Assembly: GCA_947462335.1 (NCBI GenBank)
Contig: OX381716.1
Location: forward strand, 2,662,438-2,726,437
DNA from: Harmothoe impar
Lineage: Eukaryota; Annelida; Polychaeta; Phyllodocida; Polynoidae
Reading direction: 5' to 3'
DNA: 64,000 nucleotides
Position numbers and translations under genes: made by a program. The notes below the pieces were generated by a model. The model saw only the letters and a list, made by a program, of their open reading frames with translations, was not told where the DNA came from and made no database searches. Positions 1 to 9,251 of the stretch are shown here, piece by piece. Positions within the stretch are counted from its first letter, which is position 1. The number at the start of each line of letters is the position of its first letter.

Positions 1-311
1 TCATGACAGTGGATCCCTCAAAAAAGAGGGGAAAGGGGTCCAGCTGAAAACGTCATACCTTATGTCTTTTGTTTCTCTTTGTGAATGGCCGCCGGTCAGT
101 CGGCGGCAGCAACCACTTAATCCTTTATACAGCTAATGCGCGTTGAATTGCTGAACAGGGTGGTTAGTAGCTTAGCTCATGACAGTCGATCTCTCAAAAG
201 GGGGGAAAGGGATCCAGCTGAAAACGTCATGCCTTATGTCTTTTGTTTCTCTTTGTGAATGGCCGCCGGCCAGCCGGCGGCAGCTGAACAGGGGCAGTAA
301 TTAGCTTAGCT
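1..311. repeat. Two tandem direct repeats upstream of the viral-like genes
   Basis: Copy 1 (1-176) and copy 2 (177-311) both begin TCATGACAGT and share blocks such as CAGCTGAAAACGTCAT, CTTATGTCTTTTG and a GGCCGCCGG...CGGCGGCAGC hairpin, ending in TAGCTTAGCTC. Copy 1 carries about 45 extra bases (roughly 111-155). They sit directly before a TATA box and may be upstream promoter or replication elements. Copy 1 may begin before the window. Function is inferred from position only. Confidence 0.8.
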
Positions 312-328
312 CTAGAAGCGAGAAGGCG

Positions 329-368
329 TATATAAGGGGCCTGGAAACCTCCATTCACTCACTCAGTC
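329..368 (+). promoter_or_regulatory. TATA-box core promoter
   Basis: TATATAAGG lies at 329-337. Initiator-like TCACT/TCAGTC words follow at 355-368, about 30 bases downstream, as in metazoan TATA promoters. The first ATG (395) lies just beyond, in a strong Kozak context (CACCATGAG). This is the clearest promoter in the window and decides the start of the first gene. Confidence 0.75.
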
Positions 369-394
369 TTTTGCTGCTCTCTACAGTCACCACC

Positions 395-568
395 ATGAGC
401 AAAAGACAACACCTAGCGCCGTCCAAGGATCTAAGCAAGTTCAAGAACAAGAAGACTACGCGGAACAGCGCTCGTTTAGCGTCAGTGCCTCCTCTTGCTA
501 CTGAAAATGAGACTACCGCCGCATCCGCTTGGTCTTATCACCCTCCCGCTGTAGCGAGCGCTCGCAGC

Positions 569-618
<50 letters not shown>

Positions 619-1198
619 TAGTAATACTGGTAGTAGTCGTCGTGCGAGCGACGTTGTTACACTCGCGACAGTACACGTTGCTGCTAAGCGCGCTGCCGCT
701 GCTACTGCCGCCCCGCCTGCTGCTGCTGCTGCTGCTGGTGATCCTCGTGCTGCGGCTGCTGCTGCTGCTGCTGCACCTGCTACTGCTGCGCCTGCTGCTG
801 CTGCTGCTGCTTCTGCTGCACCTGCTGCTACCGCTACTACTACTGACGACAACGCTCCTGGCACAGCGCAGTACTGGCAACCGGGTTTTTACCTCCTCAC
901 TACTGTTGCTGATTTTGATGACCTGCCGCACATTGCACAGCCCCTCTCCACCACTACATCGACCGACGCCCTTGACGCCGCTCGCGCTGAGAGTTACAGC
1001 TATTCGGACACTCAGCCCCTAAACCAAGAAGAAGAGGAGGAGGAGGAGGAGGAGGAGGAGGAGGAGCAGCAGCAACAGGGTGAGACAGAGAACGACGCTG
1101 ACGACGAGGCGTACGAAGAACCCGAAGGGAAAGGGGCGGACGGTACGTTTTTTTCGGCTCCCCTCTTCCACAGCTTTCGACCTCACTTCCACTGGTAG
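395..1198 (+). CDS. Low-complexity Ser/Ala/Glu-rich protein, N-terminal part of a frame-interrupted gene
   Basis: I start this at the ATG at 395, which has an excellent Kozak context downstream of the TATA box; upstream in-frame TTG/CTG codons are not needed. The product is 267 residues. A basic N-terminus rich in Lys/Arg is followed by a poly-Ser run coded by (AGT)n at about 564-615, long Ala-rich tracts coded by GCT repeats at about 670-830, then an acidic run of Glu coded by (GAG)n near 1030-1066 ending in Gln. The last ~15 residues before the TAG at 1196 look out of place. After a seven-T run at 1148-1154 the +1 frame continues as plausible protein (next entry). I infer one gene with a one-base frame change there, caused by mutation, assembly error or recoding. 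The low-complexity part resembles disordered linkers; no enzyme domain is visible. Confidence 0.7.
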
Positions 1199-1961
1199 CG
1201 CGTCCGGTCGGTGGCGACTGCCCTCACCGCCACCTTACGAGGGCGGCGGCGCTTCATCTTCTACCGCTACACTCAGCACCGACGGCGTGTGGCTGCTCTG
1301 TTCCAACAACGAGGCCTCGGATACCACCAGCGCTGACGCTGCTCCTGTTATCGGTTCTGCTGCTGATTCAGCTCACGCTGATGGTGTTACTCTTCTTGCG
1401 GGTCTGAAACGTTCTAAGGTGAGTTCCAGAACAACAAGGCCTACTAAGAAGAAAAAAATACAAGAAAAAGAACGAGATGGACGAGAAGAAGCAGAGAAAA
1501 CCTCCCGTCCTCTCGGGTTAGAGTTCTGCTTAGACGGGACTTTGACGCTGGAGATCTGGGAGGACGTGGCTAGACTGTCTAGGAGGCCGCGCTACACAAA
1601 AGACGGCCAGGTGAAAGAGGCGTCTCTGACCAGAAGCAAGCGAGTGCACTTCACTGCCGACGCGCTGCGCGAGCTAATAGCGCGCATCGCGGATATCCGC
1701 GCAGTGGTGCGCATACGCGACACAGCGTCCGCGCAAGGAAGACCTAATCACACCCCCTGGTTCGCAGTGCTGGATGAGGAAGGCGAAGTGTACGCAGCTG
1801 TGAGCTACTACAGCGGTAAGAACCTCATCCACGTGCGCAAGTACGAAGGTCCTGACAAAAAACCCACACAGCAGGGGGTGACGCTGTCCGCTAGAGCGCT
1901 CAAAGAGTTGGATGACAAAACAGAGATTATTCTCAAATTTCTCGGTATAGATTTGGTATGA
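1155..1961 (+). CDS. C-terminal part of the same gene: two PC4-like segments
   Basis: The frame is open from 1080 to the TGA at 1959, but has no ATG of its own before the homopolymer, so it is best read as the continuation of the preceding frame. Coding begins with a Ser/Pro/Thr-rich stretch, then a Lys-rich nuclear-localisation-like patch (KKKKIQEKERDGR, about 1447-1485). Two similar ~65-residue segments follow, about 1510-1690 and 1755-1955. Each has a beta-rich half with I/V-x-V/I-R or LEIWE words, then a Gly/Lys turn and a helix (ALRELIARI; ALKELDDK). This order resembles the single-stranded-DNA-binding fold of transcriptional coactivator PC4/p15. Similarity was judged by eye and is weak. 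An AAG/GTGAGT donor-like site lies at 1416-1424, so splicing is possible. Role inferred: DNA binding or transcription control for the element. Confidence 0.55.
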   Translation, partial: RLPSSTAFDLTSTGSASGRWRLPSPPPYEGGGASSSTATLSTDGVWLLCSNNEASDTTSADAAPVIGSAADSAHADGVTLLAGLKRSKVSSRTTRPTKKKKIQEKERDGREEAEKTSRPLGLEFCLDGTLTLEIWEDVARLSRRPRYTKDGQVKEASLTRSKRVHFTADALRELIARIADIRAVVRIRDTASAQGRPNHTPWFAVLDEEGEVYAAVSYYSGKNLIHVRKYEGPDKKPTQQGVTLSARALKELDDKTEIILKFLGIDLV

Positions 1962-2149
1962 GAGACGCTCAACGCTCACGCGCGCACACACACAGCGTTT
2001 GACGTACGCTGTATGAGACAGACAGACGGATACACAGACAGCAGACAGATAGATAGATAGACAGATAGATTGATAGATAGATAGACAGATAGATTGATAG
2101 ATAGATAGATAGTTAGACGGCTAAGTAGTTTGTAACTGAGTGAAAAAAC
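1962..2149. repeat. Intergenic spacer with GATA-type microsatellite
   Basis: Between the first gene and the polymerase, 2018-2115 is an imperfect (ATAG)n/(ACAG)n microsatellite. No TATA box is visible for the polymerase; the AAAAAAC before its ATG is a permissive initiation context. Confidence 0.85.
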
Positions 2150-3622
2150 ATGACGCAGTACGTATGCGAAAAGTGTTTCAAAATTTTTAAAAGACCGTAC
2201 AACCACGAGAGACACGTGGAAAATTGTAGAGTAATACCTAAGTTTTGCCCTCTATGCGGCGAAGGCGATTGCCGAAAGATCGCCTGTCGACGCGAATCTC
2301 TGGACGGGGTGACCATCCCTCCGCGCATATGTGCTGTACCGAACGGGGAGGAAACGTTCACGGCGAATTGGCCTGCGATACAAACGGGCGTCAGGATGCA
2401 CGGGACTCGCGTGAGTGTAACAAACTTCAGGCTACCGACCGGCAAGTTGAGTGACGCTGTAGATACTATGCGTCGCATTCACTTGACACAAAGATTCAGA
2501 TACAAAGTGGGTTTCTCGGTAGGCTTACTCTTACAACACAGAGAAGACAAGAGCAAACTGCGCTACTTTCACGCCTCCCAGAACAACGCAACTCTCATAC
2601 AACCGCTCCCTACTATAACTAATTCAGAAACTTTGGAAGAGCTCCTCTCAAAGATGGAAAACACCGTCGCTTGCGAGGAAGTACGGAAACTTTGCGACGC
2701 TGACACCAAGTGGCACGTTCTTTTTCCTACCAATTTGAACATTTGGGTTTACATGGGACCGGGGGAATTTCCCATAGGCGGTAGGATCACTCAGGCCGGT
2801 CGAGTTGGAAAGAGAAGCGGCGTGTTAGATTTTCCCAACAAGGACAACCTCTGCATCTTCCGCTGCATTTCCTTTCACTTATACAACACCAGCAAGCGCG
2901 CTTTAGATTTGTTACGTCAGTTCTGTCCCGCTGCCACACCTGAATCCTTTCCGGGTTTGAACATCCGCGACTTACCTGCGTTAGAGAACTTGTTTGACGT
3001 ACAAATAGTGGTTTACACCGCGTCGCGTCAGGTGCCGGGGCGGAAGTTGAGAAGACGCGTTACTCTGATCAGACCGCCTTCCAGAACTCTGGCCGCCCGA
3101 GGTAAAGTCAACCTACACCTGACGGCGAAAGGTGGTTTGCACGTCTCTCTCGTCACAGACTTCAACGCGTACGCGGGCATATACGAATGTTGCAAGTATA
3201 AGGCGGCGTTCACCACCGAGTTCTTGCTGAAGAGACACAGGAACCAGCTTTCCTCTTGCCGACAAGTCAAGTTGCGCTACGTAGGTGGCATCTACCAAAA
3301 TTCGAGAACGATTTTCGAAGCGCTAGCAGACTTCTCCATTTTTCCCCCCGACGGACATTCCGGAATCTACCCTTACAAGATCGCCTTCGATTTCGAGGCT
3401 TTCTTCAGACCGTGCAGAGAACCGTCGACGGAACATGTGTCCCTGCTGTGGGATCACATCCATTTGTCGGCTAGCGTCGCATCCGACTTTCCGGGATGGG
3501 AGGGGCCCATCTGCTTCGTCAGAGAATCCGACGCAGATTCCGACCCCTTGTTGGACCGAGTTTTAAATCACATAAACGAGAACGCCAAAGTCATCGGGGA
3601 AGCTGTGCTAAAACTTTACTGA
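2150..3622 (+). pseudogene. polB: Polinton/adintovirus-type family B DNA polymerase, N-terminal portion
   Basis: The ATG at 2150 opens a 490-residue frame. Residues 6-26 form a zinc-finger-like C-x2-C...H-x3-C, with more Cys at 33, 36, 41 and 46. A region near residues 232-239 (DNLCIFRC, Cys235) with His331 downstream has the spacing of an OTU-type Cys/His fold, as seen in metazoan Maverick polymerase N-termini. A second Cys/His cluster starts at 347. The FDFE motif (Asp414, Glu416) is the exonuclease I motif of family B polymerases. The frame meets a TGA at 3620-3622. Coding-like sequence continues in the same frame for about 85 bases, then moves to another frame. The proteins of this family are normally one chain, so I read this as the first piece of a broken gene. 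Fragment function: proofreading domain of the element's replicase. Confidence 0.88.
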
Positions 3623-3657
3623 CCAACGTTAGCGAAGTTAGATGCGGCGATAGGTGA

Positions 3658-6129
3658 AGCTCTCCTGCTGGAGGAGGCGGCTTCGCTGCGGCTCAGACCA
3701 GACACCCGTTAGTTCAACTGAAGAAGCGTCTTCTGAGATACATACGTCAAGCTCCAGTCGTGGGCTTCAACTCGGGCCGTTACGACTTGAACCTGATCAA
3801 AATACGCCTTCACTCGTTCTTTGCCTCCGGAGACCGAAGAAACCAAGAATTCAGCGTCATAAAGAGAAGCAATCAATACTTGGCGGTTTACACACAGCAC
3901 ACGGTTTTCTTGGACGTAGTCAACTATTTGGCACCCGGTTACAACTTCACGACATATTTGCGAGCTTTCACCAGGAAAGAAGAGAAAGGTCACTTTCCTT
4001 ACGAATGGATGACGTCTACCAGGAAACTGGCAAACAGAACACTGCCACCGAGATCGGCTTTTGACAGCGAACTGACGGGCGTCAAAATGTCCGAATCCGA
4101 CTACGCCGCATGTCAGAAAGTTTGGTCCGACGAGAAGATGCAAACTATTGAAGATTACTTGATCCACTACAACAACAAAGACGTCAAACCTTTCATAGAA
4201 GCTCTGAAAAATCACGCTAAATTTTTCCAAGATAGCGGCATTGACATGTTGAAAGACGGAGTTTCTCTCGCCGGTTTGACTTTACGGTTCCTCTTCCAAA
4301 ACCTAGAAGACGCGTTCACAACATTCCCCCAGTTCGACGCCATCCTCCAAGCTCTGATCAAAGAAAATCTAGTCGGCGGTCCTTCCATCATCTTCCATAG
4401 ATTTCACGAGAAGGGCACCACGCGGATAAGGGAGCACAAGTACGGCGAAGAAGCGAGACATTGCCAACACATCCTAGGACTAGACGCTAACTCTCTGTAC
4501 TTGCGCTGCATGAGCGAAGCGCACTGCACGGGCTATTACCCGGTGAGACAACCTGAGACCGAGTTCAAGCCCGAAATTAGGCAAAGAAACTCTCACAGCG
4601 CTTTGGAGTGGTTACGCTTCGTAGAGCACGACCGCGACGTGAAACTGCGCCACGCTTTGAACGGCGGCGAGATGGTTGTAGGCTGTCGGAGAATTCGCGT
4701 GGACGGGTTTCACGCGGCCTCTAATACGGTTTTCCAGTTTCACGGGTGTTGGTTCCACGCTCACGAGTGCATACCGTCGCACCGATATCAGTGCGCTTCA
4801 CTGAGGGAGGAGAGACGCGACAGAACGACTAGAGTAAGCGCGTACTTGAAAGCGCTAGGTCACAAGCTGGTCGTCGTGTGGGAGTGCGAATGGAGAGAGA
4901 TGAAGCGTCGAGATGAGCGGGTTAAGGCCTCCCAACAACGCTGGAAGGTTGACGCTTTGAAAGTGTCTCGAAACGCGATGAGCGAGAGCAACATCCTTTC
5001 CGCTGTGAAAGACGGGAAAATGTTCGGTTTAGTTCAAGTGGACATCACTACGCCGCCTCACCTACGAGACTACTTCGAAGAAATGACCCCCGTTTTCAAG
5101 AACGCGACCGTTTCAAAATTGGACATAGGACCTCACATGTCAGACTTTGCGCAGGAAGAAAAGCTGTTGAACATGCCTCAGAGATGTCTGATAGGGAGTT
5201 ACCACGGAAAAAATATTCTCTTGGGAACGCCGCTTCTCAAGTGGTATTTAGAGCACGGTTTGATAGTCACCAAAGTGCAGCTGGTCGTAGAATACCTACC
5301 TAAACGCTCCTTTGCCGGTTTCGCGGACGAAGTAACGGCGGCGCGAAGACGTGGCGACGTGAAGGAGAACGAGAAAATTCTGTCAGACTGTTACAAGTTA
5401 ATGGGAAACGCTACGTACGGTAAAACAATCTGCAACAAAGAAAAACACACGGTGGTGAGATACACTGACAGTCGGAAGTTCGAACTATTGGCCAATTCGT
5501 GGCGCTTCAAAAAGGCGTCCGAGTTGAGTTCTGATCTGTTTGAAGTCGAACTACAACCGAAAACAGTCAAGAACAACCTCCCTTTTCAAATAGGGTTCAT
5601 GGTATACCAGTACGCGAAGTTGAAAATGTTAGAGTTCACATACGACTTCTCGGATAGATTCGTCGATCGGCGCGATTATGCCCTTTGTCAAATGGACACC
5701 GACAGTCTTTACATGGCTCTCAGCGGTGACACGTTGGATGACCTAGTCAAACCTCGCCTGAGAGAGACGTACTTCAGAGAGAAACGAAAGTGGATTCCGA
5801 CAGCGGTGTGCGACGATCACTTAGAGCTTTTTGTGAAGACAAAAACGGAAAGAGTGCGAGAATGGTGTCCGCCGCCCGGCGGATGTTGTGACAGACGGTA
5901 CCTTCACGATCTGAGAACTTCGGGGCTTATGAAAGCGGAGTGGGAAGGTGACGGGATCCTAAGTCTCAACCCTAAGACTTACATTTGCTACGATCGAGTC
6001 AGCGGCACCGGTGAAAGAAAATCCAAAAAATGGAGTGCAAAAGGCGTACAGAAGAAACAAAAGCCCAAAGGAACCAGACGACTTCTTGGATGTTCTTCGC
6101 CAACGAAAAACTCTCATTGCTGTAAATAG
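3658..6129 (+). pseudogene. polB: Family B DNA polymerase, exonuclease II/III and catalytic palm portion
   Basis: This frame is open from just after a TGA at 3655; coding character starts near 3700 and no ATG is needed at its head. Motifs in order: GFNSGRYDLN (3760, exonuclease II); GIDMLKDGVSL (4237, Asp162 counted from 3760, exonuclease III region); GLDANSLYL (Asp242, palm motif A); HGCWFHAHEC (residues 328-337) with WECEW (374-378), the Vsr/restriction-endonuclease-like insertion typical of Polinton polymerases; KLMGNATYG (about 546-554, motif B); and MDTDSLYM (645-652, motif C, catalytic Asp646 and Asp648). All catalytic residues are present. The stop at 6127 follows about 20 residues of non-homologous tail; the expected C-terminus continues in another frame. 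It would replicate the element's linear DNA by protein priming. Divergence looks modest, which favours a young copy or assembly errors. Confidence 0.93.
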
Positions 6130-6253
6130 AAATTTCAAAGTGGTGCGAAACAAAATGGTCACCTACACCATAGAGAAAGACGGCGTGCGCTACTTGTATT
6201 ATAAGCGTCGCGTGCATTCTGACGGTGTGACAACGAGTCCTTTAGAGATATGA
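6050..6253 (+). pseudogene. polB: C-terminal tail of the family B DNA polymerase in a shifted frame
   Basis: This frame overlaps the end of the catalytic piece and ends at TGA 6251-6253. Its product ends in a Tyr/Lys/Arg-rich segment followed by HSDGVTTSPLEI, the type of terminal motif seen at the C-terminus of Polinton and adintovirus polymerases. The switch from the previous frame lies in A-rich sequence around 6045-6075, a +1 change. The presence of both ends shows the gene was full length (about 1,350 residues) before the breaks. Confidence 0.85.
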
Positions 6254-7035
6254 AAAAAAAAAAAAAAGCGTGTTATTGCTTGATTGAGTGCATCTTTTCA
6301 AAAATAGAGTGTTTATCAAGATTGAAAAAAAATAAATAAAAAAATAAAATAAATTATTGTTGTGTTTTTATTTTCATACGTCTTCTTTTACTAGTAAGTC
6401 GCACAGTCTCTTATGGCGTCACTCATGTGACGACGTCGCTTCCAGTCACGTGATCCTAAAGACCCTCACTTCCTAAACAAAAAAAGAATGAAGAGACACG
6501 CTTCTTCCCCTCGAGAGGAAGAAGCGTGTCTCTCGGTTAAAATCTTTTCTTTTCTTTTTTTCTTAAAAGAGACAAACGCCCCTTAGAGTGCCCCCCCGCC
6601 CCCCTAGAGTGCCCCCCTCCCCCCCTCCCCCCCACCGGCCCCATGCATCCTAAAAGCGCCCCCCTCCCCATGCATCTTAAAGGGGCCCCCCTCCCCCCCC
6701 CTCCCCTCCCCTCCCCTCCCCTCCCCCCTTATACACTCTAAAGAACGCTTCTATCTAGTTCAATAAGTCACTTCCAGTCGCTCGTAAAACAATAAAAATG
6801 AAAAAAACAAACTTATATCGTGGTGTTTTTTATTAGTTTACCGAAAAAAATAAGAGACTCGCCTCCTCCTCCTTCTCCTCCTCCTCTCCTTCTCCTCCTC
6901 CTCCTCCTCCTCCTCCTCCTCCTCCTCTCCTTATCCTCCCCCTCCTCCTTCTCCTCCTCCTCCTCCTCCTCCTCCAAAAAAAATAAAAAAATATCACATT
7001 TTAAACCCCTTAAAGACGCTCATCTCTTCATTAAG
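6254..7035. repeat. Low-complexity DNA: poly-A, poly-C/CCCT and (CCT)n tracts
   Basis: An A-run follows the polymerase stop. A 20-base hairpin-like pair (ACGCTTCTTCCCCTCGAGAG and its complement) sits at about 6497-6530. C-rich GTGCCCCCC repeats occupy 6585-6735, and (CCT)n tracts 6863-6975. Open frames here are triplet-repeat artefacts. Confidence 0.85.
6331..6352 (+). terminator. Cluster of poly(A) signals after the polymerase
   Basis: At least three overlapping AATAAA hexamers lie 80-100 bases after the polymerase stop, in an A-rich tract, followed by a GT/T-rich stretch (6355-6380). This fits a 3' processing site for the polymerase transcript. Confidence 0.6.
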
Positions 7036-7047
7036 TCGCGTGACGTC

Positions 7048-7078
<31 letters not shown>

Positions 7079-7440
7079 CTTCTTCTTCTTCTTCCGGTCA
7101 CGTGATCAATCAGGTCACTTCCGGTCACGTGATCCTCAATGAGGTCACTCACTTCCGGTTGGCCATTAGGTCATGTGACGTCACTTCCGGTCACGTGACT
7201 CCTCAGGTCACATCCGGTCACGTGATCCTAAATTAGGTCATATGACGTCACTTCCAGTCCCCTAAGTAGGTCATATGACGTCACTTCCGGTCCATAAGTA
7301 GGTCCTATGACGTCACTTCCGGTCACGTGACCAAATGGCGGCCTCTGATTGGCTAACTAGGTCACGTGACGTCACCACTAATCCCCTAAGTAGGTCACTT
7401 CCGGTCACGTGACCAAATGGAGGCCTCTGATTGGCTGCAT
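6410..7440. promoter_or_regulatory. Array of CRE, E-box, ETS and CCAAT-type motifs
   Basis: The densest part, 7036-7440, holds about six TGACGTCA (CRE/ATF) sites, about seven TCACGTGA E-box palindromes, many ACTTCCGGT (ETS-type) words and two copies of CCAAATGG..GGCCTCTGATTGG. An outlying copy is at 6415-6470 and a (CTT)n run lies at 7050-7093. The motifs recur in irregular units of about 30-60 bases. It flanks the polymerase gene and may be the element's enhancer, terminal repeat or replication region. Binding is inferred from motif identity only. Confidence 0.7.
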
Positions 7441-7519
7441 GTCGATTGAGTAATAAACAGTAGTTAACCATAGTCCCGTTCCGATACATACTATACTACT
7501 TGCTTTGTATTGCTGTAGA
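7441..7519. other. Junction between viral-like element and host-like DNA
   Basis: CpG and GC content drop here and host repeat families begin. No clear terminal inverted repeat or target duplication can be assigned, because the left end of the element is outside the window. Confidence 0.4.
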
Positions 7520-7735
7520 ATCATGCACCAATGCCAGCCGGTCTTTGTCAAGGCTATGGTGGTGCATCAATAACAAATGCTCACCATTGCTGCATTGGTG
7601 TATCATGCCGATCCTTTGGAAGTATCTCAACCCAGTAGGTTTGACATGATGCTTGAATGTAGCACTAGCTATTCATTCGGCAGGCTGCATTCATGCATGA
7701 TGACAACCATCATGCCGTCCTTAAACAGTCAAGGA
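7520..7735. mobile_element. Degenerate TTAA palindromic MITE
   Basis: Member of the family described best at 24196-24408: words ATGCACCAATGC, CATTGGTGTATCATG, CATGATGCTTGAATG and a GTCCTTAAA end recur in the usual order. Ends are eroded. Confidence 0.7.
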
Positions 7736-7744
7736 GGGAGTTAA

Positions 7745-7838
7745 GTCTGCCTGCTTTAAAACCTGATAATTATGATTTATATCTTACTACAGCAAGATTT
7801 AGATCGTAATTATCAGGTTACTGTTTGTTCATGGAAGG
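7745..7838. repeat. Inverted repeat / hairpin
   Basis: CCTGATAATTATGAT pairs with ATCGTAATTATCAGG across about 23 bases of loop. Could be a small MITE remnant or a transcribed hairpin; nothing else supports a function. Confidence 0.6.
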
Positions 7839-9080
7839 CAGGAGTACGTGCCAAAACATTCTAATTGGTAGAGTGTGATGGCCTGTGTCATGTCATGTGA
7901 CATGGGAATTACGTCATAAGGTTTTGTTGTGACGTCAGAGGGTCATTGAACAGTGCATAAAGTATTATCCACTATTCTTCCTCTAGGTAATAAATGATGA
8001 CCATCATATTGTTGTAGGTGCCAGCAAATCACAGCGTCAGCATTCTTCCAATATATTGAAAAGAGAGGAGAAAATTGTTTTCTACAAGTCTGATAAGTGT
8101 AGGCTTACAGTAGGCCACACAGTGGTCCTAGACACAGTCAGCTCTTGATTACAGACTCAGTTCCCACCCCAGGGGAGAACCACTCTCCCAGCACAGTCAC
8201 AAATAAGTCTTTGCCCAAAGGCTCAGACTTCAGGAATTTTTTGTGGAAGAAGGGAGGGAAGTGGTACTACTTGTCTGCTTTTTTATCTGCATCACACACT
8301 GCAGGCTCCATACATCAAAAAAAGTCTTCAGTAACATTTCCAACTTCTACCATGAAAACATATCCAATACTTCTGTATGTTTCAACATTAGTTCTACCCA
8401 CATTCCTCTAAATATTTCAATTGGTTCATAATTGTATAATTGAGTATTAAAAAAGCATGGTGTAGGTAGGTTTTCAGGGTTATCTGCCACAGTTTGGCAG
8501 AGAGGAAGTTTTGCCTGTAGAATTGAATGAGAGAGTCTGCTGGGAGATTGGGAGAACCACTGCCTCGTTGCAGTCTAGTAGGATATCCACTCAAGGTTCT
8601 GGGTTGAAGCGATAATAAAAAGCTGTCATTTAATTCCCCATTTGTCACTGTCGGCTCCAAAGCTTGTTGGGATAAGAGGTTTACGATGTGAAAGAGCTTC
8701 ATGTCAAGCAGAATTCCATTTGGCAGAATTGTGTTCCTAAGCTTTTATTCTTTCTGCAATTCATTGTGGCACCTCAGGGTCATGTTCAAAGTCTTTATTA
8801 GAGATAGAGGGTTTATTACTTTACATAGGTCTATACAGTGTATAAGGGAGTGTTCATTTATTAGTGACAGGGTGTGTGTTAAAATGTGCAAACCCCCATG
8901 AGGGGGGGCAAACAAATATAGGCCTGATTTTAGAAAAAAAAGCCCACACTTTACTATAGTTCAAAAGGGGGGGGGGGAGCCTTTGGTGAGGTGAGGCGTG
9001 TTTTATTCCACACACACTCGAGGATGGGTGTTAAATGTTCTCAATTTATAAATTTGACTTGGATGTAGTTAATGCTGAGG
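7839..9080. other. No gene recognised
   Basis: AT-rich host sequence. Short open frames at 8145-8411 and 8394-8702 lack recognisable domains and codon bias. An ACAACA-poor G-run lies at 8966-8978. Confidence 0.6.
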
Positions 9081-9084
9081 CCCC

Positions 9085-9251
9085 AGGATCTGTGAGAGCT
9101 CGATAATCCAACCGCCTCAATTCAAGGTAAAACATGACTGGATCTTGAAACTGCCAGACCATTTACTCTTATCTATATGGCCTGTACATAGAACTGTCCC
9201 TGACAAAGAGCCAAATTATCTAAGGTTGGATAATCGAAGCCCCACTGTATT
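9085..9251. mobile_element. Degenerate pogo/Tigger-like MITE
   Basis: A left arm with TCGATAATCCAACC and a right arm with GGTTGGATAATCGA followed by AGCCCCACTGTA are inverted. CACTG next to TA at the end is typical of pogo-type Tc1/mariner elements. No transposase frame is present. Confidence 0.45.

Noticed and set aside
482..1022. Reverse-strand and alternative-frame proteins of poly-Ser, poly-Leu or poly-Ala
   Set aside because: Shadows of the triplet repeats in the first gene.
6820..7236. Ser-rich 138-codon frame
   Set aside because: Built from (CCT)n/(CTT)n tracts and the motif array; no ATG context or domain.
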